This document shows positions 1 through 9,417 of a DNA stretch of 64,000 nt, in pieces. This DNA is from Echria macrotheca (taxonomy: Eukaryota > Ascomycota > Sordariomycetes > Sordariales > Schizotheciaceae). Numbering within the stretch: the first letter of the stretch is position 1; each line of letters begins with the position of its first letter. Both the position numbers and the translations under genes were made by a program. Where the stretch lies: the NCBI GenBank assembly GCA_030411725.1, contig MU839833.1:620001-684000 (forward strand), in the 5' to 3' direction. Below the pieces are notes generated by a model. It did no database searches. It worked only from the letters and a program-made list of their open reading frames with translations, and had not been told where the DNA came from.

Positions 1-196
1 GTATGCAATTTCTAGGTCGTCTGTATGACAAGAGTTAGTAGAAGTCTCCAGAGATACAACCGGACAGCAAATTGCCAGCGCCGCATACCTACCGATTCTT
101 CCCCAAATGCTATCATCGCGTTGAACCGACGTAAATATCAGGATATACAAAGATATATTATTCAGAAGAGAAGGAGCATATTTATCGCCGAAGGTT
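1..196. other. downstream flank of the NLR gene
   Basis: Only short frames are present. This is probably the NLR 3' untranslated region and spacer. Confidence 0.4.
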
Positions 197-3100
197 TCAA
201 ACAACTGGATGGGATCTGGTTGTCATTTGCGGGTGTTCGGATTGTTTTCCTGGTACCGTTGCCGAAGATCTAGTGGTAGGGCGCAATGATAGAAGGTTCT
301 GCATCACAACATCGTGGTATTTACCATAGTGAAGTGGCGTGTGGCCAAAATAATCCTTCGCACCGGCATCAGAACCTCTGTCAAGAAGATGCTGAACCAC
401 GGCATTATGGCCGCACTGTGAAGCCTGGTGGAGTGGCGTCTGACCATTCTCATCCTTTGCGTTTGCACGAGCACCCGCCTTGAGAAGGCGTTGTACCACA
501 GCAACGCGGCCACGTCCCGAAGCCAAGTGGAGCGGCGTCCGATCGCCAACGTCTTTTGCGTTCGCATGAGCACCGGCCGTGAGAAGGCGCTGCACCACAG
601 CATCATGGCCATTCATTGAAGCATAATGGAGCGGCGTCCAACCATCCTGATCCTTTTCGTTGGGATTCGCACCTGCCTTTAGAAGGTGCTGTACCGCATC
701 ATTATGGCCGTACTCTGAAGCTAAGTTGAGCGGCGTTCTACCAGCGACATCCTTTGCACCAAGACAAATGGGAGTCCAGAGGAGCTTCTGCACCCTACTA
801 ACCCGGACAAGAAGCTGCAGTACTTGGACATGACGCCCCAGAGCAGCCCAGTGAACTGCCGACCTTTTCCATTCGCTGTCCTTGACGTTGATTTGTTTCA
901 ATTCCTTTTTAGAAAGCCGTTCTATGACGCTGCTTAGCCCAAAGTAAGAAGCGACCAAGACAGTGGGTATGTCGCCGTCCGGGACGATGACATCAATCTT
1001 TCCCCGGCCTATCTTTTCTGCGCGGTACATCCAGAACCATGCCTGTTTTGGCGAGTCAAAACGACACAATGATGTTGCATCCTTGACAGCCACCTCGTCG
1101 TCATGCCAGCGCCCCTGGCGGAAGTGATCAGCCCACCGCAGCACTGCATACCGAAGAAGTGGGCGTTCACGGAAATAGGAGTCTAAAAAGTCCCGTATTG
1201 ACTTCTTGCTTGCGTTCCCAAGGTTGGCTGAGTTGACTAGATCGAAATCGGAAATGGAGATGCGCAACATGCAGATTCTAGCGAGTATACCATGGGAATC
1301 CTCTAGGCGGAGGGAATGTTGCCACTCAGGCCTAGGAGTACTGCTGCTTCCGGGGGAGAGCCTGGCGTCCGGGGTTGAGGGGACCAAGAACTCGCGAGCA
1401 GTCTGGTGGAGCAGGTAAACCTTGGAATCGACAATGACCACGAAGAGGCCGCACAGCTGCCTCACCTCATCGCGGAAGCGGAGTTCCTCTTCCGGCGACC
1501 ATACTGGAAGGCTAGTGCCGTGGACGGACTGGCCGCCGGGGCCTATCGAGAGGGCTAGAGCCATCTCCCGGAGGGTAAACGGCGTGACTGCTGCGACGAC
1601 AATATGAAGAAGCTTCCGGGTCAGTTCCGAATTGCGGCTCTTCGCCAGGATTCTCTCGTACGCCTCGAATACGGTACGGGGGATGCTGCGAACTTCTGAT
1701 CGAATCCTCCCTGGTGTCAGAAGGAGGCCTCTCTGGATCTCATCGAAGACTAGATGGACCCATAGGTAGGTACGGTTCGACACCCGAGTCAACTCTTCGA
1801 GCAGGACGTCGTGCTCGTCTTGCTGAAGGGAGAGCGTTCGGCTGACCTCAGCAGCTCTGCTTCGGATGACGATGTCGATTTCAGCAGAGATTTTGGCTGC
1901 CTCCTCGTCTCCATCTCCCTGTAGGTGGATTGTGGATAGGTCACATTCGGAGCGCCGGAATCCCCTCTTGATATCCACGTAGGGCCGACTGGTCAAGAGG
2001 AACTTCAATGCCGGAGCATCAGCTGTCATGCGGGTACGGACGCTGCTGATCACCTCAATCAGCCTGTCACGTTCCGAGGCCTCGCATTCGTCAAGAGCGT
2101 CGAGGATGCAGATGACCTCCCTCCTCTGGACGGCCACAGCAGAGAAGAATATACGCCAGAGATCACCAAAGGAGTTGAGCACTGCGTCGCCTTTCTCTTC
2201 TAGCTCGTCCAGGATGGAAATCGAAAACGAAGCTGGGTGGTGGTAAAAGATTTGGTGAAGAATGGCGCACAAGGCATTCACGGATGAGCGCTGTTCTGGA
2301 AAGTCGTCCTTGAAGAAAAAATAGCATGTTGTTCTCTGGGCCGTGCTTGGTAAGATTTGGTCCACCAAATACTTTGATAGCACTGATTTTCCGCATCCAG
2401 GGTCGGCAGACACCCAGAGTAGGGACGCCGTCGGGTCCTGTTTCCAGTGCTGGAAGCGTGCATGGCTTGTGAACCATTCGCAAGTTCCTTCGACCCGTGG
2501 CGGGTTGCGGTCCTTGCGATCTTGGTAAGAAAACCGGTAAAGTCTTCGGAGCCACTCTACCAGATCATCAGCGAGCTTCCAGACAGAATAGAGTGATGGA
2601 TCAAACCTTGTCGCTTGGGGGTACTTCCAATCTCCCTCCTTAGTCGTCGCACCGAGTTTTCTTTCCCTTCGCCATAGTTCAGGGGCATGAAGATACCAAA
2701 TATGCCGAGAAGACAGTACGTCCAATCCTCCTCTCGCGTAGTCTGGCGTATCTCTGCCCACCGGAATCGCTCGTCAACATCAAAACGTTTGAAAGAACCA
2801 ACGTTTTGAAGAGCGGAAATGGGTATCTTGGTGACTTCGTGAATCTCTCGCTCTAGAGACACTTTATCTCCAAGACGGAAGCGTTCCCGCGAGAAGAACT
2901 GGACCGATGACGGGGCGAGGAGTTCCTGAAGCGTCCAGCCCCGAGTGAACCATTTGCTTGTCCGGAACGCCGCCTTCCAGGAGGCGTCCTTGGTCGACAC
3001 ATCGGACAGGTAGACGTAGCACTGAGCAGCGTTGTGGTACCACTGAAACATAGAGTTAATGGATGACTGCAGTTCGTCCATGCTCGATTTGTCGATGCAG

Positions 3101-3333
3101 CAGGTGTCGACCCAAAAGTATTCCAAGCCATCTCGACTTGCTTGTTCTGAGCAGAGCATGAGCTTGGCAGCGGCCGGCTTGTCTTTCCACTGGCCATCTT
3201 CAATATCGCCGAAGATGACCTCGTCAGCAGCTTCTCGACTCCATGTGTGGGAGAGTATCGCATATGGGGGGGTTGCGCCCAAGAACTCGATCAGGCTGAG
3301 CTCGCCATCCTGGCCGCGCTTGATCAGTCGCAT
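197..3333 (-). CDS. HET-NACHT-ankyrin NLR-type protein
   Basis: Predicted fungal STAND/NLR protein of about 1,028 residues, the class that mediates heterokaryon incompatibility and probably non-self recognition. The HET domain occupies roughly residues 20-170, with YAILSHTW, the WVDTCCID block and the RGWTLQELLAP block. The NACHT NTPase follows, with a P-loop PGCGKS near residue 300 and Walker B ICILDALDECE. The C-terminus has about five 33-residue ankyrin repeats (GxTPLHxAS..GH..VVQxLL). HET and NACHT lie in different frames. An intron at 2557-2606 (weak donor GTTTGA, branch-like GCTGAT, acceptor TAG) joins them in phase; donor GTACCC (intron 2557-2624) also works. I chose the second ATG (3333, MRLIKR..) because HET proteins usually begin that way; an in-frame ATG lies at 3360. 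If neither intron is used, the gene is frameshifted. HET-triggered cell death is family knowledge, not shown here. Confidence 0.85.
285..780 (-). repeat. 99-bp tandem ankyrin repeat array
   Basis: The ankyrin part of the NLR gene is a tandem DNA repeat with an exact 99-bp period: the equivalent GAAG(G/A) word recurs at about 385, 484, 583 and 682. Adjacent repeats share most of their bases, and much of the variation falls in a few codons, as in other fungal NLRs with fast-evolving repeat domains. Confidence 0.85.
2557..2606 (-). other. probable intron joining HET and NACHT frames
   Basis: The HET reading frame ends at a TAG at 2557-2559 that is itself the best acceptor. Removing 50 nt (donor GTTTGA) or 68 nt (donor GTACCC, 2557-2624) restores an open frame running into WLRRLYRFSYQ, the usual lead-in to a NACHT domain. 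The donor is weak in both cases. Confidence 0.55.
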
Positions 3334-4095
3334 GGTGCCGATGAGGAGGCTGAACGGCATGCGCGCCCCTATGGTGAATGGATGGTGGGCTGGCGGAAGA
3401 CGCGTTCGAGTCTTGTGTGGGCGGTGGGAATCTCGGAATGAAGACGGGCGTTGATGAGGGAGGATGGGTTGAAGTCATAACGGTGGTGGGGTGGGGCAGC
3501 ATTCGATACCATAATATTTCCGCTTTGCGAAACTGCACGAATGAATATGCAAGGCAACAAATGCTGATTCGCTGCAGCAACGGGGGAAGCCGCAAAGTCG
3601 AAAATGTGGATTCATTTCTTTGCATATATCTCAGGCAGTGCAGAAGAGCATTGGAACTGGGCGAGCTGCCAGTCATGGTATAGGTCGCGATGCAATGCCC
3701 TACCTAGATGAGGCTTGGGATGTCGTGAGAGAAGATCCTCACGACCTTGGGAACGGTTTTCCCCCCAGATCCGCTGACACGTAGGCACAGCGCATCGCTC
3801 CGCAACAGTTCTGGCTGAGACGCACTGGAGTGGACCCCAAGTTGGGTCACTTGGGCGTTGTCGCGACCACGTCACTTGGGGTCACCCAACTGGTGCCATC
3901 TCGACCAATGAGCTTGAAGCCATATCAGCATCGTCAACCCAAACATTGCCATACACCGCCTTACATACCATAAAACAGTTCTTCCCTGGGAAATCCGGAA
4001 ATCGACATGTTCCCTCCCAATTCAACATTGCTGCCGGACAGCAAAGCTCCCGACTCTGACACCCAAGTCACCAACTGAAAGCCCAAGTTGTGAAG
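3334..4095. other. intergenic, divergent promoter region with repeated CCCAAGT/GTCAC words
   Basis: I see no gene between the NLR start and the small gene at 4096. The segment 3836-3893 and again 4058-4090 holds several copies, in both orientations, of words like CCCAAG, GTCACTTGGG and AGTTGGGT. They could be regulatory sites or the remains of a small repeat. Confidence 0.5.
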
Positions 4096-4608
4096 ATGAG
4101 CCCTCCAAGAAATCAACACCATGCCAACCCTCACCACGCACCCCACAATAGCCGCGTCGCGAGACCCAAACCACCCCCGCGCTCGCGCCTCACCGAAACC
4201 ATCAACAAAAAGACAGACGAGGCCCTTGAGCACGCAGGCGTCAAGATCAACGAGCTGCGCGAGGAGCAGCAGCGCGGAATGTCCGAGTGGTTCGCCAGCG
4301 AGCTCAACAAGGCAACCGACTCCACGGGGAAATTCATGCAAGACACACAGCGCGAGACGCAGCGCGAAGCCTCGAAATGGCTCGAGCACGAGATGGAGAA
4401 GGCCCCCAAGGTGTTTATGGACTCGGCCAAGTCGACGTATCTCGGGTGGCTGTACGGCGAGGAAGGCGTCATGACGGCTGTACTGGCTTGGATTCCGGTG
4501 GCGCTGGCGACGGGACAGACTATCAAGATCGGGGTTGATGTAGCCAAGTTGGTATATGACGCGATGTCGGATCCGAACACGAAGCGGAGGAGAACGTTGG
4601 GGTATTGA
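4096..4608 (+). CDS. small unknown protein, helical
   Basis: A 170-residue open frame from the first ATG (4096) to TGA. I do not recognise it. The N-terminal 35 residues are rich in Pro, His and Arg. Residues about 35-105 look like a long charged helix (many Glu, Lys, Arg, Gln). A less polar segment follows (VMTAVLAWIPVALATGQTIK), which may be a weak membrane or amphipathic helix. The tail is basic. A 222-residue open frame lies antisense to it (3961-4629) but has shadow-like Leu/Gly/Arg composition. No intron is needed. Codon use looks coding (third positions rich in G and C). It could still be spurious. Confidence 0.5.
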   Translation: MSPPRNQHHANPHHAPHNSRVARPKPPPRSRLTETINKKTDEALEHAGVKINELREEQQRGMSEWFASELNKATDSTGKFMQDTQRETQREASKWLEHEMEKAPKVFMDSAKSTYLGWLYGEEGVMTAVLAWIPVALATGQTIKIGVDVAKLVYDAMSDPNTKRRRTLGY

Positions 4609-4639
4609 TGCCCGCGGTGGTGGTGACAAGGTGCATGTT

Positions 4640-5236
4640 TTATGTTAGTCGGTCGACGAAGGAAAACAAGACGTGTGTCTGCACACGGCAGCCGGCTCCT
4701 GGCATCGTGGCTCGCCGGAACCCGTGTTTCAGTGATTCCCTAGCCGTCTCGTAGTCAACCTCAGAGAGATGTTCGGCTAGAATTCGGTACGCCTCTCGGC
4801 AGAGCATGGTTGACTCTCCGGGGCTTGGTGGCGGCAGAAATGCGCAGTCATTCTCTGGATCGGTAACCTCCTCCAGACTAAAGGGAGAATGGTTCCGCTC
4901 CGGACTAGAGAGAGGATTGTTGCCTTTGGAAACGATAGTTGGGTCCATCGGTAGAGGGTCCATCTCGGAAACAGCGGGTTTTTTGGTTGAATTAGATACT
5001 TCCTGCGCGCCCTTGAGCTGTTGCAATTCGGACTCGAGATGCTGTATACGCCGTAGGGCTTGCTCGAGGTTGGTTTGAGTTGTATTCAGAGTCGACTCGA
5101 GCTCTTCAATGTGGGACTTGACCCGTGCCCGGTGACGTCGCTGGTTTTCGCGGACCCTTGCGGCATCTTGTTCACGGGTCTTGCTGGCGACTTTGAACTT
5201 CTGGATATGGTTTCTGTAAACCGTATTCGAGGGCAT
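4640..5236 (-). CDS. bZIP transcription factor, probable arsenic-response regulator
   Basis: A 198-residue single-exon bZIP protein. The basic region (about residues 20-42) contains the ARVRENQRRHRARVKSHIEE block, followed by a leucine-zipper coiled coil (about 43-75, with LESTL, LEQAL, LESELQQL). The middle is Ser/Pro-rich. The C-terminus has CREAYRILAEH and GCRVQTHVLFSFVDRL, a conserved-looking tail with cysteines that might sense metals or thiol-reactive compounds. I start at ATG 5236, because the longer upstream frame has no bZIP-like sequence. It is transcribed divergently from arsM across 330 bp, which suggests local control of arsenic methylation; this is inference from position. It ends shortly after the small gene at 4096-4608, which converges on it. 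Confidence 0.85.
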   Translation of the reverse strand: MPSNTVYRNHIQKFKVASKTREQDAARVRENQRRHRARVKSHIEELESTLNTTQTNLEQALRRIQHLESELQQLKGAQEVSNSTKKPAVSEMDPLPMDPTIVSKGNNPLSSPERNHSPFSLEEVTDPENDCAFLPPPSPGESTMLCREAYRILAEHLSEVDYETARESLKHGFRRATMPGAGCRVQTHVLFSFVDRLT

Positions 5237-5566
5237 TTTGGAGTGGGCGTTGGCAACATAGAAGGAAGAAAGAAAGGGCTTGGGTGACGAGTGACAGAAG
5301 TGGAGAGGCGAGAAAGGAAACGATTTGGTGACAAACCAGAGGCTTCCCTTTTCCGACTGCGGGCCACAACAAATGGCGCTAATCCGTTTTGGGAGATCTT
5401 GTGGTGACATATCTCGAGACTTTCCCCATCGGGTCAAATATCAACGACATACCAACCAGGCATCTTGGCTGGATGCAGCATAAATACTCGCAGAACCTCT
5501 GTCTTTAATCTGTCGATTAGCCTACCAAAACACTGTCAACATTCAGACCAAACCCTGAACGACATC
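5237..5566. promoter_or_regulatory. bidirectional promoter between bZIP gene and arsM
   Basis: This 330-bp spacer separates the divergent bZIP and arsM starts. A TATA-like CATAAATAC (5479-5487) lies about 80 bp before the arsM ATG. An inverted pair GCTAATC (5378-5384) and GATTAGC (5515-5521) and two TGAC-containing words near 5286-5295 are candidate binding sites for the neighbouring bZIP. None is proven. Confidence 0.5.
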
Positions 5567-6640
5567 ATGGACTCGGCCCAGATCTACAACCAAGTGCACG
5601 AGCACTACAGCGCCGCTTCCAAGGGCACCACAGCCCAGTACAGCGAGGCCATCGCCAAGTCGTTTGGATACTCGCCAGAAGAGCTTGCCAACATTCCCGA
5701 GGGAGCCAACCTTGGCCTCAGCTGCGGTAACCCCCTGGCCATCACCAGTCTTCGTCCGGGCGAAACCGTCATCGACCTCGGCAGCGGCGCCGGCTTCGAT
5801 GTCTTCCTCGCCTCTTCCCGTATTGGTCCGACCGGACGAGCCATCGGTGTCGACATGAATGATGTACCCAACCTATTCCCTACAACTGGTTTGAAACCCA
5901 TCTAACAGCCGACTTTGGGACAGGACATGCTCGCCCGTGCCAACAAGATCAAGGAATCCAAGGGTGCCGATGCTGATAATGTTACGTTTGTCAAGGGTGT
6001 GATCACTGACATTCCGCTCGACGACGGGATTGCGGATTGCATCATCTCCAACTGCGTCATCAACCTCGTCCCCGCCGCTGACAAGCATCTCGTCTTCAAC
6101 GAGATGCATCGTCTTCTCAAGTCGGGAGGGAGGGTCGCCGTGTCTGACATTCTTGCCAAGAAGGAGCTCCCGCCCAAGTTGAAGAATGACCTGGCCTTGT
6201 ATGTCGGGTGTATTGCTGGGGCTGCTCAGGTGTTTGAGTATGAGCAGTGGCTGAAGGAAGCGGGGTTTGATGGTAACCTCTCTGATCATTGTTTCCTGAT
6301 GAACTTGCTAATCGTTGACAGAGGTCCTCATCGCCGATACAAAGGCTGATCTGAATGTGTACCTCGAAATCTCCGAGGACGGCACCAAGAAGAAGAGCCA
6401 GTGCTGCGATGATACTCCCAAGTGCTGCGTTCCCTCGGCTGCTGCCGATGAGAAGAAATGCGGGTGTGTCGGTTCCACGACACCAGGACCGTGCTGCTCG
6501 TCTACCACCACCACCACTGACATCTCTGTGGAGGACCTCAACGAGTGGGTGGGTGAGTTTGGATGCTTAACGCTTCCGTTTCGATACATTTCTAACAATA
6601 GGATTTAGGATCCTACAAGATTTACGCGGTCAAGAAGTGA
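5567..6640 (+). CDS. arsM: arsenite S-adenosylmethionine methyltransferase
   Basis: ArsM/AS3MT-family enzyme of 302 residues, which methylates As(III) with SAM to mono- and dimethylarsenicals. Exons: 5567-5863, 5924-6272, 6322-6552, 6609-6640. The three introns (60, 49 and 56 nt) have GT..AG ends and CTAA-type branch sites. SAM motif I is VIDLGSGAGFD (68-78). The catalytic arsenic-binding cysteines are C53 (LSCGNP), C143 (SNCVINLVP) and C195 (GCIAGA). There is no cysteine before C53, so the fourth, N-terminal cysteine of many ArsM proteins is absent. The C-terminus holds several CC and CxC pairs (about residues 235-265), which probably bind arsenic. Volatilisation or detoxification is family knowledge. 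The divergent bZIP gene is the likely regulator. Confidence 0.93.
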
Positions 6641-6783
6641 TTTTCAACGCGTTGCAGATTGTGGTTAAATTTAGCGGGAGATTTTTGAACAGTCATGGTC
6701 ATACAGCCCATTGAATACATGAGACGATTTAGACACTACTTACACTACCAATGTCATTGGGTTTTGATGTTTTCGGGGTAAAC

Positions 6784-7562
6784 TTACCGTGATATTTTAT
6801 TCTCTTTGAGTGTTGTAGTCACTCGATATTCCAATCTAAGTGGAGATAAATGTTGTAAGAACTGTGGCGAGGAAAGATGGAAGCATGGCCCTCTGACCAT
6901 CGCTCCGATATGAGAATCCACCGCGATGCAGTCAGTCGAAAAGACACCTCTTCCCTGGAAAGGGTTCTTCAAACCCGTTAGCATGTCTAAGCGGGCTGAC
7001 TTACCTGAGCAGCGTCTCTGACAGCTTTGGGCGGGAACCGTTCCGCCTTCTCCTCAGCCTCCCTCTTCTCTTCAGCCTTCCTCAGCTTAATCCTTCTCCG
7101 CTTCTCCGCCCGTCGGATCTTCTTATTCTCCTCAGCGGCGTGCTTGGCGTGAAGATGAGCGAAGGAGTTGATGACCGGCTGGCCGTCGGAAATGGCCTCA
7201 ACGCGGTTGACAGGGGGGGAAATGGAGTTGGTAGTGGTGAAGGGATTGCCAAGAAAGTGGGTGGCAGAGCGAAGGCTAGCAAGGAAGGGGTTGCTCGCCT
7301 GCTGGCTAGTAGCCGAGGACTCACCCTCACAGTCAAGATCATCTTGATCAAAGGACAAGCACTCAGCCGGCTCCGGCCGCTGCTCATCGCCAGAGATCTG
7401 ATCATCGGGATACCTTTGAGTCAGAAGATCACCGTATTCCATTACCACACGGCAGTTGTCGCAGGTCCACCCGCCAGGAGTGCGAACGGGCGCTCCATCA
7501 GAGACGCAGTCGGGGCGGGTGGCCGCGCAGCCGGTGCACATGGCAATGGCGAGTCGAGACAT
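6784..7562 (-). CDS. unknown protein with CxxC zinc-ribbon-like N-terminus
   Basis: I do not recognise this protein. From ATG 7562 the N-terminus reads MSRLAIAMCTGCAATRPDC, and WTCDNC follows about 30 residues after the first CxxC. Two CxxC knuckles at this spacing suggest a zinc ribbon. The middle is acidic and Ser-rich. Residues about 135-180 form a very basic Lys/Arg/Glu/Ala helix that could be a coiled coil or a nucleic-acid-binding arm. A strong donor (CAG|GTAAGT at 7004), branch GCTAAC and acceptor CCAG define an intron 6955-7004, giving 242 residues with an exon 2 at 6784-6954. If it is not spliced, the frame stops at 6987 and gives 191 residues. The C-terminus is therefore uncertain. 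Confidence 0.6.
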
Positions 7563-7823
7563 TGCTGCGGTTAGTAGGTACTCTCTTGAACTCTGGGTGA
7601 TGGGAATGTCAAGTGAGAACCAAGTGTGGCTTGAGTGGATGGATGATGAGAGACGTTGAAGGGAAGCCAAACGCTCGCGTCAAATACGCTCTTGCGCTCA
7701 ACAATTTCTTTGTAGCGACACAAGCATGCCGGTGACAAAGAAAACTCGAGAACAACGAGAACACCTATTGACAATAGCAATGTGTTAACGCTAGATGCTT
7801 TGTCCCGGACACAATGTCTTCGG

Positions 7824-8923
7824 CTAGTCCCGCATCTGCCTCACATTCAGATTGATCCGCTTGTTCTTCATCCACCCCCTCCAAGCCTCGAACTTGCCGT
7901 CCTCGGCCGGCCAGTCCTCCAGATAGTCAGGACACGTCCCTTTCAGCACCTTTGGCACCCCGTGCCATGCGAACCGCGACTCCTTGGTCATGTAGAGCGC
8001 ATCCCCCGACCGCATCCGCAGCAGGAGATAACCCCTCCCATCAAGTTTCTCCCGCTCCTCGGCCGACATCTTGCCAATATCGTTGGGGGCGATCATGAAC
8101 AGAGAGTCGCACCCAATGCTGACACTGACCAAACCCTTGTCCGTCTCCTCGGACACGTCGCGGTGCATCATCATGGTGTCGCCCGGCGTGTAGAAATTGA
8201 CAATGGCGGCCTGCGCGAGTGTCTCGGGAAATAAAGCCTCGAGGAAGCCGCCCACATCGACGGGGAACTCGGGTGGCTTCTCACCTGGGTAGATGCGATT
8301 TGTCCAGTCGTATTGACCGCCCAAGGTTACCCAGTGCAGTTTGCGTTCGAGCACTTGCCGCACGGTCAGGGGTTTGTGTACCGACGGATCCAAGGGCTCA
8401 AACGTGACGGGAGAATCTGGAGGGTAGGTGAAGAACGAAGCGTCTGTAGAGCTGGCCCCGTCTGTCTGGGGATAAGGGAGGTTGTAGTGGAGGTGAAGGT
8501 TGGTTTGATGATGAGGCTGGCTCAGGTCCCGGTGTATGACATGCCGCAGAAGCATCTTCTGGACGTCTGGGGGCACTACGGAGGGTACCAGTAGCAGCCC
8601 TAAAGCCGGTCAGCTTCTGACGGACTACTGCGAGTGTCATGCTAACCTGGGAGGAGAGGGTGGTAGTATATTGGCGCATCATTATCTACCTTTGAAGGCG
8701 TAGAATCTGCAGGATAGAGATGCTGAAAGGAAGCATTAAGCTGTTGCGCGGGAATGACACCAGCGAGGCAGAACTCGGCCACTTTCTCAGGCGATTCGAG
8801 GTCATCGATGTCACCGCTCTCAATCAGCTCCCTCTGTTCCGTCTTCGAGTAGGCCTTCCACTTGGCCTTGAGCTCGTCTGAGGGCTGCTCATGTGCGTCG
8901 AGCTCTTTTATGTCTATCGTCAT
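7824..8923 (-). CDS. abh1: ALKBH1-type 2-oxoglutarate/Fe(II) dioxygenase
   Basis: AlkB-family oxygenase of 350 residues, closest in layout to ALKBH1. These enzymes use Fe(II) and 2-oxoglutarate to oxidise methyl groups on nucleic acids (tRNA or DNA in ALKBH1). Exons: 8647-8923 and 7824-8599. The 47-nt intron has donor GTTAGC, branch GCTGAC and acceptor TTTAG, and it splices in phase to give PGLLLVPSVVPPDVQ. The iron ligands H238 and D240 lie in MMHRDVSEE, and H305 in FAWHGVPK. The 2-oxoglutarate arginines lie in RINLNVRQ (340-347). NFYTPGDTMMMH is the usual strand before HxD. It is divergent from the CDK gene. The substrate cannot be read from sequence. Confidence 0.93.
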
Positions 8924-9417
8924 TCTGAGTTCCTAATTAAAAAAAATATGCTGGATCGAGGTTATCGCATCGGCCGTGTGACGCACTCACAGGATAAACT
9001 TTTGGTGGTGGTGGGGGCGGGGTGGCGCAGGGGTAGGCTGCGGGGAACCCGACGCGAACTCTGCTTTGTTTGGTCGCGTCGCCGTGGCTGCCAATTGTTG
9101 ATCAACCGCGGAAATTTGGACCGCATCGCGCTCTCAGCCGAATTTTCACAACACACCACCACCAACCGACAAACACTTGGGAAACAGCGACTTCCCAACC
9201 GATCGCCGAGAGTAACCTCTTGTTACTGCCTTGCCGGGCGACTCGGCGTTCCTTCCCCTCGCCAGTCTAGCGAGGCACCTTCGCGAATCCACCCCGCATT
9301 CCCTATCCCGACTCCCTTGCCAGCCCACCAGGGTCAGCAGCACCAAACGACCAATTCGGATCGCGACAACTCGATCTTTCTTCGACTAGCGCCTGGTCAC
9401 AGGTCCCGATAATCAGC
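8924..9417. promoter_or_regulatory. bidirectional promoter, abh1/cdc2
   Basis: 494 bp between the divergent abh1 and cdc2 start codons. The cdc2 side is rich in CCACC/AACCGAC-type pyrimidine words typical of a fungal 5' leader. I see no clear TATA box. Confidence 0.4.

Noticed and set aside
3961..4629. 222-residue open frame antisense to the small gene at 4096
   Set aside because: Leu/Gly/Arg-rich shadow composition; the plus-strand frame has more natural codon and residue use.
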